DNA of 64,000 nucleotides from the NCBI GenBank assembly GCA_035079385.1, contig JAVHKY010000075.1:124001-188000 (forward strand), in the 5' to 3' direction. Both the position numbers and the translations under genes were made by a program. The first letter of the stretch is position 1, and every line of letters starts with the position of its first letter. The notes beneath the pieces are model-generated. The model was not told where the DNA came from. It searched no databases and worked only from the letters and a program-made list of their open reading frames with translations. Positions 1-11,825 of the stretch are shown here, piece by piece. The DNA comes from Aspidiotus rigidus. Lineage: Eukaryota > Arthropoda > Insecta > Hemiptera > Diaspididae.

Positions 1-250
1 AACGAAGTGTAGGCAAATGAAGACAGAAGAGAAAGAAACTCCGACAGCAATTCAGCTCCGAGTTATGTTGATGTTTGAGTGCTTGGCGGGACCACAACTT
101 GACGGTTATCGAAACGAGGGAGTTTCGCCGAAGAAATTTTTCCAACACCGAAGTTTTATCCGAAAGGATCGATCAAAATTAAATAATGCATAAGCAACCC
201 GCACCTACTCTAAAATGGAGGACGTGCACGGTGTACATGCGAGAAGAGCG
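1..250 (+). mobile_element. R1-like LINE family A, copy 1 (3' end only)
   Basis: This is the 3' untranslated tail of the same LINE seen almost whole at 58505-61059. Shared landmarks in order are the pyrimidine/GCAATTCAGCTC stretch, 'GACGGTTATC'-like sequence, a 'GGTCGATT'-like stretch, 'GCATAAGCAACCCGCACC', and an end near ACATGCGA. There is no poly(A). The coding part lies outside the window or is missing, so the left limit is set by the window edge. It lies in the same orientation as the other four copies. Confidence 0.8.
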
Positions 251-432
251 AAACAAAAGATCTCTTAGGGGGGACCCGGCGCTGAAATTATGATTTTTCA
301 CAAACTCTTCACCAAGAAATATCTTCCCATGTAGGCAAAGGAATTGCACACTCAGAGATACTTTCCAGTAAATTTTCCTCAAAATAAGGCGCTCAATCTA
401 ATAAAAAAAATATGAAAACAAAGTCAACTTAC

Positions 433-521
433 TGGCTCGAAGAGTCACACGCATATCCGCAGTATCTTTCGGATAAATGTTGATCTTCGCCATTCGTTAA
501 TTCGTACCTCAAAACGACATC
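433..521 (-). CDS. Candidate first coding exon of an unidentified host gene
   Basis: Read on the minus strand, a long pyrimidine run ends in TTTTTTCAG at 522-530, followed by an 89-nt block and then an ideal donor, GTAAGT, at 427-432. An ATGG start codon (ATG at 493-491) has in-frame stops upstream within the exon. It opens a frame MAKINIYPKDTADMRVTLRA that runs into the donor with one extra base. A second frame (DVVLRYELTNGEDQHLSERY, continuing CGYACDSSS) is also open across the whole exon, so the coding frame is uncertain. If real, the gene continues beyond the left edge. I recognise no domain. The call rests only on splice signals and open frames. Confidence 0.3.
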
Positions 522-1524
522 CTGAAAAAATAAAAAAAAAAGAGGGAATTAATGATTGTCAATAAGTTATAGAGCTACGAGTGCATAATATAATAACTCA
601 AAATATGTAAAACTCTAGTCTACGTTTGTGCAAAGGGAATATTTCTATTCAGAGACAAACTTTGGACGAAACTGATCTTCATGACTGTACTTTGCAGTCT
701 TATAGGTATAAGTTTTATATTTACGACCACGCTATACTATACTAAACTCAAGTTCTCTTTCATCTTTAAATGAGTATCTTCCCCTAAGAAAACATACATG
801 TACTGTGATATCACTCATAGTCAACGATTCACGTCATTATCACGAAACTTCGAGCAAACAACGACACTAGCGTAAAGTTGTCGAGGCACAACTCAAAATT
901 TTCGACTTGAGAGAATTAATGTTCTTCCAAAATCGTAAAAATACTGCTCAAATTGGAACAACAGTCAAAACTTCTATAGCTCTAGTCTGATAAACGACCT
1001 TTATTGAAAAAAAAAAAAGTGTATGTTATAATACAAAGATGATCACACCACGCGCATGTTAGATTCCAACAAAAGGTTAATAGGTGCGCTAAATGTCAAC
1101 ATCGTCATAATATATTTCGAGGACGAGGAAACGCTTCCCTTTTAAGCGCATAAAAAAGAATTAAAAAAAGTATCATTAAATGTAACGATCTTCGCGCTTA
1201 CACTTACGAGCAAAAGTTTTTCCTCATAAATTTCACTCATATTCTCGCGTTATTTAGCGCGGTAACTCTATCGTATAACTTTAATGCACTGAGATTGACT
1301 GAAGACCTATGACTCACGACATTGTTAGTTATCAAAATCTTACCTACTTGTCTCGCAAAAGTTGTGGAAGCGAATACAAAAAAGCAGCGTAGAAACATTC
1401 CCTAATTCAGTACAATCTAAAGCAAGAAAAGTTGAAATCTTAAACGATTGAGTGCCAAATAATTCCAACGCGTCTATTCAAAGACAGAGAAGGGATTCAG
1501 ATCGGAGAGAGACACTTCATCTTG
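522..1524. other. AT-rich unassigned sequence
   Basis: No repeat, RNA gene or convincing coding frame was seen. If the exon at 433-521 is real, this would be the intron and upstream region of that gene. Confidence 0.5.
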
Positions 1525-1874
1525 ATTGACAGAGTGTCTACAGAAAGGGAAAATGCCATTTCCTTGCCCTATGTTTCACACATTTCTTGCTCCCTCATAT
1601 GTCGATTACCTCCCTCCTCGTTCTAAAAAAAATCAACGTGGGAGATTCGAACATACTCGTAATTTTCTGAAAATGTCGAGACACATTGGATTTTTTATAT
1701 TTTTTTGTAGTTCTTCTGAATATTAATTGGCCAGTGGCTGTACTGTGATAAGTTATTCATATTATATTTGAAAAAAAGAAGTTCTTGTCCTGTCCCTGAA
1801 AAAACTTGCCTTGCCCTAATACAAAATGCCCTACCATGTTTTTGCTTTTTTTGTCCTGTAGACACCCTGATTGA
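1525..1874. mobile_element. MITE with CAGRGTGTC ends and 5-bp TSD
   Basis: The element spans 1530-1869 (340 bp). The left end is CAGAGTGTCTACAG, and the right end is CTGTAGACACCCTG, its inverted complement with one mismatch. The direct repeat ATTGA flanks it at 1525-1529 and 1870-1874. The termini and TSD length match the element at 62831-63055, so both are probably moved by the same kind of transposase. A hAT-related source with 5-bp duplications is possible, but no transposase is present to prove it. It has no coding capacity. Confidence 0.75.
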
Positions 1875-4307
1875 AAATAGATTTTTTGCTCGCAAGATCA
1901 TCAGACTAGTATAAGAAACAGTATGATTCCAACGAGTCAAAAGTACCCCATTCCAGTCAACAATCTTCCATACGGAGCTTATTCTATGGCGGATTATGTG
2001 AGAAAAATATATCCGCTGTTCGCCGACCGCTAGATTGATGGTAACGAGGAAGATAGGGCAAAGGCCGTGGAGGGCCTCTGTCCTACTTCTTGGAAAATTC
2101 CGACCAACGAGTTGAAAATCAAAGGAGGGAAGAGCATGGAAAGAATCTCCCAAAAATTGAAGATTTCAGATACCTATTACTGCTATAGAAACTTCATTGT
2201 GACCATTGGTACCCATCCGTGATCAGATTGCGATCGCTGAAAAAATATCAAACCATAAAAACCTGTAGGGCACCTGTACAATACACTTTCTTCTCCCACC
2301 CTTGTCGCAAATCCTGTTACGTCATATTGTTGAAGTCTTCCGTAATTAAAATAAAAACGCTATAATTTTTGTTGCGTGTACTTCAAAACCGACATGTGCG
2401 CGAATAAATTCTCATACTAGCTAAATGAAGACTTTTTTTTTTTTTTCATTCTTTCTTTCAAATATTACAGCACTTCGTGTTTTCATATCAAATAAGAGCT
2501 CGACAAAAAGAGAGAATAAAAACAATGAAAACGGCAAAAGAATCGCTTCCAGCGACACGAATACGGCGCTTTTTTTTTTGTCTTTATCTGTTCTTCCGAC
2601 CTGCTTCCAACGGCCTTCAGGCAGCCAGAGAAACGTAATATTTCTTTAATTCTGCAAACCATTCTCACAACCGGAGTAATAACAATCCGTGGCCGCCACT
2701 ACCGCCGCCTACGAATGTATTGATTATTAAGCATCCATCAATCCGCTGGATACGTTTTCTTCTTATTAAACAGTTCTCAAATATAATAGAAGTACGCTTT
2801 ATATGAATTGTATGATGCATTTGCAAAAACAAGAGAAAATTAATGAGTATATCACTGTATCGTGCGTGAAAGAAAATATAGACGCGAAATATCGGAATAC
2901 GTTTTCTTCGTTTCTCGGTTTTGGATCACGCTGCTGAAGGCAAAATCTCGACCGAATTGACGGCACTATCATAATAAATCCACAACCACGTACCGGTGAT
3001 TGTCAAAGCTGGACTGCGGGAACTCATTCCCTATGCCCTCAGCAGATGATTTCTATAGTATGGCGGAAAGAAATAAAGAACGGAGGAAAAAAAAAAACAT
3101 TCATTAGAACTTGTAATTTTTATTCGAAAACTAATGAATAGAACAAAGGTCATCGGTTGAGGTTAAAATATTCTCATACAATATGCAGCACCTTATTTCG
3201 TGGAGGAAATCGTACTCAACCTTTTTCTCAATGAATATAAGTAATTCAAGAATGTTTAGTGAATACGAATCATACTGCGTGAATCTGCAAGACGTCACAT
3301 TATGTCTAGATCGGTCGTCATCGTCATGTCTTTAGATCGCCCATCATATACGCGAAGCGGCAACAAATTTGTACACTAACACAATCTATTCTCAACCTAC
3401 GTAACTTTTCAATTTTCTCAACTACGGATGCATTGATACATTTACGAAACCAAGAGAAAGTTGAGATGTAACCACTACCACAAAACTTGAGCAGAGTGGA
3501 AAACGTTTATCAAAGGATTGATAAAAGTTTTACGCTTCCCTACTCTCTCCCTAGATTCAACATAAGGCAGTCATGCAGTTAAGACTTAACTAATTATACA
3601 GGTTTGTATAGAGAAATATCTAGTAACTAATAATAATTCAATTTTTCAATTGTCCGCTTGATTTACAGAAAACCCACTTTGATTAATCAAGAACTCAACA
3701 AAATTATATTGGACACAATTCTCTTCATGAAGATAGACGCATTTATGTCTTCAGGCTTAGGAAAAGCTGAAAATTTGCGGCACGCTTCACCTCGACTTAT
3801 TTCACGACTCTTGAAGAAGTATTCCAATTAGATGCACTTCCTAGAAGCTGGGAGTTTCAACCTATTTTCGGGGGCTAGGAAAAATTTGGACACTCGAGTT
3901 CGTTAGCTGGGCCAAGGTGGGCATAACCTAGGTCAATCCCATGGGGGAGAGAGAGAGAATGGCTCGGGATAGATTGATGAGTAACGATAGTGGAAAGCCA
4001 GAAGACTAATTCATGTTTCAATATCCTGTCAACTAATACACTGAGAAAAAAAAATAGTTTGAATTATTATAGTTCCGGTGCTCTGCTGTGCAAAAAATGG
4101 GTCAAATTGACTACAAAAAATAGTTCAACTTACGATAAAAAGTTTTGAATATTGATAAAAGGCTCTAGCCGGGTAAAGGGGGAAAATGGCCTTGGTCGGA
4201 ATATGTTTCACCGTAAGAATGTTGTCCCGAATGAGAAAACTCCAAATCCAAAAAATTGAACCCATCCGCTCACGCACATGGGCTGCAGAGCCATTTTTAG
4301 GCCTAAA
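1875..4307. other. Unassigned AT-rich sequence
   Basis: No gene is supported. There is a short GC-rich patch near 2685-2715 in which several frames are open for 20-30 codons on both strands, which is too short to call. The rest contains homopolymer A/T runs. Confidence 0.5.
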
Positions 4308-4739
4308 ATCCAAATGGCAATATCTCAGCCAATAATGATCGCACAGCGATGAAACTTCGGGACATTTTAGTATATGTGAACCTACATTCACAGTATTTTT
4401 TTTTTTCAATAAAAATCATTCATATTTTCCTTAGTTTCTAGCTATAACAAAACTTCAAACTCGAATAAAAAAAAAATCGGGGGGGAGGCAACTGGGGAAA
4501 ATCATTCATTTGAAGCGCCATACCCTCTACTACAACATACATGAGTACCACAGTCCTCGGTGAGGTGCAACATTCCCAAAAAAATCAATATTTAATGAAT
4601 TTCTGTGATTTTTCCATGAATAGCGGGGTGAACTATGACTGCTACCGCAATAGACCGCGAGAAATCAATAGTCAATGTTCGAGCTGAAAAATATGCACTA
4701 CTCCGTGGGATGAAATGGGAATGTTGATAGACCAAAAAT

Positions 4740-6170
4740 ATATTTTTAGTATTTCGTTTATCGATTTGGTCAATTCTTATGTAAACACGTCCACCGATTA
4801 GGTGGAGTAGATTGAGAAAAATAGTTGAAAAATTCTCCAGTCGCTGGAACAGTCTGAAAATAGAAGAGAAGTGAGAAAATCCACTTTTTCACCCTGGAGG
4901 ACCGTGAGTTTTGGTATTTCATTCATCAAATAGGTCAGTTCTCACGTAAACATGTTCGCCGAGTTTGAAAAAAATGGTCATAAAATTATTCAGTCGCTGG
5001 AACGTTCTGGAAATGACAAAAATTAGAGAAAATCCACTTTTTCACCCTGGAGGACCGTGAGTTTTGGTATTTCATTCATCAATTCGTTCAATTCCTAAGT
5101 AAACATGTACGCCAAGTTTGAAAAAATAGTCAAAAAATTCTCCAGCCGCTGTAATGGTCTAGAAAGGACAAATAATTAAGAATATCCAGTTTTTTACCCT
5201 GGAGGACCGGGAGTTTTGGTATTGAGTTCATCAATTAGGTCAATTCTTATGTAAACACATCCGCCGAATCCGAAAAAAATGGTCAAAAAATTCTCCAGCC
5301 GCTGGAACCTTCTGGAAAGGACAAATAATCGAGAACATCCAATTTTTTACCCTGGAGGACCGCGATTTTTGGTATTTTGTTCATCAATTAGGTAAATTCT
5401 TGAGTAAACATGTCCGTCGAGTTTGAAAAAAATAGTCAAAAAATTCTCCAGTCGCTGGAACAGTTTGGAAATAGCAGAAAATCGAGGACGTCCACTTTTC
5501 CAACCTGGATAACTGCGACTTTTCATATTTCATTCATCAATTACGTCAAATCTTATGTGAATACATCCGCCGAGTTGGGAAAAAATAATCTAAAAATTCT
5601 TCAGTTTCTGGGATGCCCTGGAAATAGTATAGACTCTAGGTAATCCACTTTTCCAACATGTAAAACCGTGATTTTTCATATTCTGTTTTTCAACAAGGTC
5701 GATTCTTATGTAAATACATCCACCGAGTTGGAAAAAAATAGTCAATAAATTCTCCAGTCGCTGGAACGATCTAGAAATAGTACCAAATCCAGAAAATCAA
5801 CTTTTTCAACATGGAGAGCCCTGATTTTTGGTATGTTCTCTATCAAAAAGGTCGAATCTTATGTTAATACCTCCGACGAGTTTGAAAAAAATGGTCCATA
5901 AATTCTTCAGTCGCTGGAATAGTCTGGAAATGAAAAATTGAAAATATTTGCTATTTGAACTTGGAGAATCGTGATTTTTATATTCTATTTATCAATAAGG
6001 TCAATTTTTGAGTTTATACATCCCTATTTCGAAAAAAATATTCAATAAATTCTCCAGACGCTCATTGGTATGGTCGATTCTTCTAAGAACACTTACGCCG
6101 AGTTTTAAAAAAATTGAAAAAAATTCTCCAGTCGTTGGGACTCTCTGAAAATATTAAAAAATGAAAGGTA
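4740..6170 (+). repeat. ~153-bp tandem repeat array, left arm
   Basis: Units begin near CCCTGGAGGACCGTGAG and recur at about 4891, 5044, 5196 and 5349, a spacing of 152-153 bp. More divergent copies continue to ~6170. Each unit contains a TTCATCAATTAGGTCAATTC-like stretch, a GTAAACATGTCCGCCGAGTT-like stretch and an ATTCTCCAGTCGCTGGAAC-like stretch. Divergence rises toward the centre of the foldback element, so the outer units look the most homogenised. Confidence 0.85.
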
Positions 6171-6504
6171 CATACCCGCCACAATCATTCATTTGTCACT
6201 TTTTCCCACTAGAGTCGAAGCGGTACAAATCGTGTTACTGATAGCCGTGCACTCGCATGATGTGGAGGAATCCTTTTCCGAGACACAAGAAGACAATCAT
6301 CTCCTTTGTATTGTCATGCTCATGAATTCCAATATTTGAAGCATTGTCACCTCAACTCGAGAGAAGATTCCTGCACTTCATGGAAGTGCACGGCTCCTAG
6401 TAACACAGTTTGCACCTCTACGACTTCAAGGGAACAAAAATAAACATACAACACTTTAAAGTAAAGGAAATGAATCTTAGGGGTGGGTGTGTATCGGTTT
6501 TTTA

Positions 6505-7385
6505 CTATTTCCAGAGCGTCCTAGCGAGTGGAGAATTTATTGACAATTTTTTTCCAACTTGTAAGACTTATTAACATAAGATTTGACCTAATTGATAAAG
6601 AACATACCAAAAATCAGGGCTCTCCATGTTGAAAAAGTGGATTTTCTGAACTTGGTATTTCTAGACCGTTCCGGCAACTGGAGAATTTATTGACTAACTC
6701 GGCGGATGTATTTACATAGAAATTGACCTTCTTGATAAACAGAATATGAAAAATCACGGTTTTCGATGTTGGAAAAGTGGATTACCTGGAGTTTTTACTA
6801 TTTCCAGGGCATCCCAGAAACTGGAGAATTTTTTTACTATTTTTTTCGGATTCGGCGGTTGTGTTTACATAAGAATTGACCTATTTGATGAACGCAATAC
6901 CAAAACTCACGGTCCTCCAGGGTAAAAAATTGGATATTCTCAATTATTTGTCTTTTCCAGACCATTACAGCGGCTAGCGAATTTTTTGACTATTATTTTC
7001 AAACTTGGCGCACATGTTTACTTAGGAATTGAACGAATTGATGAATGAAATACCAAAACTCCCGGTCCTCCAGGGTGAAAAAGTGGATTTTCTCTAATTT
7101 TTGTCATTTCCAGAACGTTCCAGCGACTGAATAATTTTTTGACCATTTTTTTCAAACTCGGCGAACATGTTTACGTGAGAACTGACCTATTTGATGAATG
7201 AAATACCAAAACTCACGGTCCTCCAGGGTGAAAAAGTGGATTTTCTCACTTCTCTTCTATTTTCAGACTGTTCCAGCGACTGGAGAATTTTTCAACTATT
7301 TTTCTCAATCTACTCCACCTAATCGGTGGACATGTTTACATAAGAATTGACCAAATCGATAAACGAAATACTAAAAATATATTTT
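6505..7385 (-). repeat. ~153-bp tandem repeat array, right arm (inverted)
   Basis: This is the same repeat unit as 4740-6170 in the opposite orientation, with CTCACGGTCCTCCAGGG-type landmarks near 6905, 7055 and 7215. It has fewer units than the left arm. Order and variants mirror those on the left: the outermost unit of each arm shares the variant containing GGTGGAGTAGATTGAG (or its complement). Confidence 0.85.
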
Positions 7386-8039
7386 TGGTCTATCAACATT
7401 CCCATTTCATCCCACGGAGGAGTGCATATTTTTCAGCTCGAACATTGACTATTGATTTCTCGCGGTCTATTGCGGTAGCAGTCATAGTTCACCCCGCTAT
7501 TCATGGAAAAATCACAGAAATTCATTAAATATTGATTTTTTTGGGAATGTTGCACCTCACCGAGGACTGTGGTACTCATGTATGTTGTACTAGAGGGTAT
7601 CGCACTTCATATGAATGATTTTCCCCAGGTGCCTCCCCCCCAATTTTTTTTTTATTCGAGTTTGAAGTTTTGTTATAGCTAAAGACTAGGGAAAATATGA
7701 ATGATTTTTTTTGAAAAAAATACTATGAATGAACGTTCACATAATACTAAAATGTCCCGAAGTTTCATCGCTGTGCGATCATTATTGGCTGAGATATAGC
7801 CATTTGGATTTTCAATTAGAGAGTTCAGTGAATTCATGAAACGTGTCAAAATTTGCATGAAGAGCGGAGTTGGCCATATCTTACCAGAGACCCTGATATA
7901 ACTAGGGGGGGGGGTCAGAGACTTTTTAAATGAAAAACAGCCGAGGGCGAAGAAAGTATTGAGGGACTTGAATAAATTCCAAGTACCGAGCGAAGTGGTC
8001 TCACCTGTTTGAGGAATTTAGGAGACATTCTTGGTCCAG

Positions 8040-9830
8040 CATTAAGAAACTTGAAAACCTAGACCTAGTATAAAGCTAGTATAAAGGAGGCCTAAACCTA
8101 GTATACGTAGGCTTAATATACTGCATGGAGCTAAAGAAGAGGGGTAGGGGATGCTTGATGCGGCGTCACAAGTGACCTAAACCTATTTTAGGAACCTAGA
8201 AACAAGGAAGTCTAAACCTAGTACAAGCCTATTATACTCCAAGGAGTGGAAGAAGAGGGGTAAATACACTTGATGCGCCATTAGTGACCTTGACCTATTT
8301 TAGGGAGACCTAGTATAAATGAGCCCTGGACTTAGTATAAGCCTAGTATAAAATTGTGGCTTCCTTAACGATGTTAAACGAGGAACTCAGGGAACGTGTT
8401 CTACGGGTCGAATTTGTTTTAGTAATGAGGTTTATAGGCCTATTGAGGAAACCACTATTAAAAAAACGCACTATCAATTCGACCTCTAGGGTAGTGTGGA
8501 ACTGAGTTTGGAAACACCAATTTTTCAATTCCCTTCCTTAATATTCGTAACTTGGGGAACAAAATTGTTTCAAGTACCCAGAAGGACGACGGACGGCTAA
8601 TTTTTCAGAAAACCCCCTAGGACACGTTACCTGTTGAAATTTTGACTTCCGAGGTAGACACGATAAGGGGACTTACCTTCCTATCATATAAAGAGAGAAA
8701 GAAAGAAACTAAATAAATAAATAAAAAGCAAACTTTTTCCAAGTCCATCTTGGCCGGATGTGGGACGGAAATTTTTTCAAAAAAAAAACCATAGAACAGA
8801 TTCCCTAAATTAGTATACTGTATGGAGCGGAAGAAGAGGGTAGGAACGCTGGATGACGTCATCGGTGACGACCCATTATAGAAACTTGGAAATTTTTTCA
8901 TATCGACTCTGTGACGTCATAGGGCAGTTTTTGCCGGGTGGTGTACGGCAAATTTTTCAGAAAAACCCCTCTAGACAGTGCAGGGCCGGATTAAGAGACT
9001 TTCGCTAAGAGGGCCAGCGGTGGTGGGCGCCCCCAAAAAAGAGAAGAAAAATCTCTTTTTCTTTTTTTTTCTTTCTCGTGTGGTGAGGGTCCCATTTTGG
9101 TGGGGCCCGGGGACATGCCCCCCTGCCCCCTTAATACGGCCCTGCCTCTAGAACAGGTTTTCTGTTAGAATTTAGACTCCATCACTCTTCCAAAAGACTC
9201 AACACTGAAAATTTTTCACCAAAAGCCTAGAAAGAAGGTCTATAGAAGTTGAGAGAAGAAAAACTATGACACAGCACAGAAGCTAACATCCAGACACATG
9301 TGGTATTATATGCTTGCTTCCTACACTCCAATAGTATATCGATTATATCGATAATAATGATCGATTCTACCTATTATATTGAATTCTGATACGTCCATCT
9401 TGGTCATGATGACGTCATAGTAGTGTCTCCATCCATCAGTATTTCTTAGCTTGGTGTACAGTGTAGTGTGAATAGCTTACTGCTTCCACTCGTTCGCCTG
9501 AACAGCTTAGTACAAGCCTAGTATAAGACTAGCATAGGCCTATGACGTCGTACTATATCCCGCCTCCTCTCTTCCTCTGTCTCTGGACCTAGTTTACCCA
9601 ATGTTAGGAGTATGTGGCCAAGTAGTTCAGCCTAGTCTAGTCTAGTTTACTAGAAGATAACTCATAAGGTAATAGAGGTCGAAATTTTTCCAAATTCCGA
9701 AACGGAAGACTATGTTAGCTCTAGTATAGAGAAAGCCTAGTACATAGGTATATGTATGATGAACCTAGTATGGGTTGCAGAATGAGCTGGAGCTCCTAGC
9801 ACGTTGCGTGTCAGGCCTGGTATAGCCAAG
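8040..9830. repeat. CCTAGTATA-motif repeat zone
   Basis: The motif CCTAGTATA and close variants recur many times, often followed by a block containing TACTGTATGGAGCGGAAGA (near 8118, 8235 and 8818) and GATGACGTCAT-like sequence. It appears at 8060-8360, 8811-8880 and 9510-9830, and again at 12470-12540 on the other side of the MULE. It looks like a degenerate interspersed or tandem family. No coding frame was seen. Confidence 0.6.
8968..9152. mobile_element. hAT-type MITE with 8-bp TSD
   Basis: The element at 8976-9144 (169 bp) is flanked by CCTCTAGA at 8968-8975 and 9145-9152. The left end is CAGTGCAGGGCCGGATTAAG, and the right end TTAATACGGCCCTG is its imperfect complement. An 8-bp duplication and CAG...CTG termini are typical of the hAT superfamily. 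The interior is purine/pyrimidine-rich and non-coding. Confidence 0.75.
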
Positions 9831-9911
9831 TTTATTGTGCCTTACGCTATAATGAAGACGAACTTACAGGTCTCAGTGCAGCGATGGCCGAAATTCACCA
9901 AGTCCTTACAG

Positions 9912-10075
9912 GGTGACCCGTAAATTGATCGCGAGAAAATTGATAGCCAGAAAATTGAGAGCCGAAAACTGATAGCGAGCGAAAATTGTTAGCGCGAAAT
10001 TGATAGTTGGAAAATTCGTAGCGGGCGAAAATTAATAGCGAGGAAATTCATAGCTGACGAAAATTAATAGCATTG
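9912..10075 (+). repeat. MULE left terminal and subterminal repeats
   Basis: About nine tandem variants of GAAAATTGATAGCG/GAAATTCATAGC occur at spacings of 13-20 bp. The right end (11826-11992) carries the same motif in opposite orientation (AACTATCAATTTTCGT variants). Such arrays are plausible transposase-binding sites. That role is inferred from the symmetry and from other Mutator-like elements. Confidence 0.8.
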
Positions 10076-10323
10076 AAATACGTATACGGTACAGTAATAC
10101 TGTACAAGCCGTAAGAGAGAGAGTGTGAGAAAAGAGAGATAAGAATAAGCACAGGAAGATACATGTCTTCAACCTCTTTTTTTCGCACGTATGGTACACA
10201 AAAGTGAATCAGATGTAGGCCAATGTATCGACATGTAATATTATTATGATAAGGGTTATGAACAGCGTTTAACAGCATTGCACCGGCATTCGATCAATAG
10301 TACTGTACTTAGATTCTCGTAAG

Positions 10324-11810
10324 ATGTCGGTTTCGTTTGTACGGAGTGAACGGGGTCATTTGAAGTTATGCGAGGGGGTTACATTTATTACCGTGATCGT
10401 GAAATTGGTGACAAAGTGCATTGGAAATGTCAATGTGTGAAGAAATTTAAATGTGTTGCGCGGGTGACAACAATTGGCGACGAAATAAAGTCACGATGGA
10501 AAGAACACAATCATGTTGGCGATGCAGCGGCTATCGAGGGCGAAAAAGTTTCCGCAGCTATTCGCGAGGCAGCTGAGAGCACCACGGATGCTCCTAAAGT
10601 GGTTATTGCGAATTGCTTCGAGGCAATGTCGCAAAGTGCCAAGTCGAGCCTACCACCCATTCGCTATTTGAAAAGGAATATCACGAATCGACGTCGTAAA
10701 GCTGGAAACTGTACCACTCTCCCGAAGACCAGAGGGGAAATAGACCTTCGAGGGCGTACTACCACGCATGAAGATGACGAATTTCTGCTCTTCGATTCGG
10801 GCCCTGATGACGAAGACCGAATTATAATGTTTGGGACTCACAAGAACCTCTCCATTTTGCGATCGTGTTCTCGTTGGTACGTTGATGGGACTTTCAAGTG
10901 CGCACCTAAGTATTTCTGTCAAATGTTTACAATACACGGGATGCGTCGTGGACATACGTTCCCCCTTGTCTACGCCCTTCTTCTGGACAAAAAAAAAGAC
11001 CACCTACAAACGAGTACTGGCGGAACTCAAGAACGTACAACCTGATCTATGTCCGCGGTACGTCATGATGGACTTTGAAGTAGCAACCGTGAAAGCTTTC
11101 TCAGTAAGTAATGAGGAAACTATTCAGATGACGTCAAATGATTTCCATCTAACTTTTATGTATCCTTTCTGTATCAGTTCGAGTTCCCTACAGTGCACGC
11201 GCAGGGATGTTTTTTCCATTTTTGCCAATGCCTGGTTCGAAAAATTGCTGCTTGCGGTTTGAAAGAACGATATCAGAACGACGCGGAATTCGCCCTTACA
11301 ATGCGACACCTTGCTGCTCTTGCTTTCGTACCAGTAGGTAGAATCGAAAGTTGTTTCGAGACCCTAACGTCTAGCGGAATTTTCCCAGAGGAAAGCCAAA
11401 GCGTTATCGATTACTTCGAAGACACTTGGGTAGGACGTCCTCAAAATCGTAGCCGACGACGTAAACCCAGATTCCCTCATAAGTGGTGGAACTGCTACGA
11501 GTCCGTCAAGGAGAGTATACCGAAAACTAATAATGCCGTCGAGGGGTGGCATCGTGGCTTTGAGACCACTCTTGAGACTACGCACGCAAACATTTTCAAA
11601 TTATTAAACGCCCTCCTCAAGGAACAAACCCTTATGCTTGCGTCATACGAAGAAGCGATAGCCGGAGAACCTCCTCGTAAGAAGAGGAAGTACAAGGATG
11701 CAGCGAGTCGCTTATTTTCAGTAGTGTCTGCTTTCAACGAGGACGATATGGATGACGAAGGCCTATGCCTTGAATATCTGCGAGGTGTCGCCCATAACAT
11801 TGGATATTAG
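10324..11810 (+). CDS. FLYWCH zinc finger + MULE DDE transposase (two frameshifts)
   Basis: The gene starts at ATG 10324 (MSVSFVRSERGHLKLCEG). The frame then changes at a run of five G (10374-10378) and continues GYIYYRDREIGDKVHWKC, a FLYWCH zinc finger with CC and a final HNH. A second frame change occurs at a run of nine A (10989-10997). The catalytic core follows: first Asp in WYVDGTFKCAP, second Asp in YVMMDFEVA, then AQGCFFHFCQCLVRKI after splicing, and the Glu in NAVEGWHRGFE. A basic PRKKRKYKD stretch near the end could be a nuclear signal. It ends at the stop after HNIGY (11810). The enzyme would cut and paste the surrounding element. Both breaks lie in homopolymers, so sequencing error is as likely as decay. 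Confidence 0.9.
11104..11177 (+). other. 74-nt phase-0 GT-AG intron in MULE transposase
   Basis: The donor GTAAGTAATG follows codon TCA, and the acceptor TTTCTGTATCAG precedes TTC. Removing it joins AFS to FEFPTVHAQGCFFHF, restoring the family's conserved block between the second catalytic Asp and the CFFH motif. Without splicing the frame shifts and that motif is lost. Confidence 0.85.
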
Positions 11811-11825
11811 CCGCGAACAACGAAT

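Larger units (their letters stand above)
4308..7816. mobile_element. Large foldback element with repeat-filled inverted arms
   Basis: The left arm, starting at AATCCAAATGGCAATATCTC (4308), is the reverse complement of the right arm, ending at GATATAGCCATTTGGATT (~7816). The outer ~425 bp of each arm (4308-4733 and 7391-7816) is collinear and single copy. Inside lie tandem arrays of ~153-bp units, longer in the left arm (~1.4 kb) than in the right (~0.9 kb). A ~320-bp single-copy centre lies at ~6180-6500. Foldback transposons such as Drosophila FB and Galileo have long terminal inverted repeats built of direct repeats, and this has the same architecture. No transposase and no clear target duplication were found, so a simple large palindrome remains possible. 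Confidence 0.75.

Noticed and set aside
10650..11003. Minus-strand open frame of 117 codons
   Set aside because: It is the antisense shadow of the MULE transposase.
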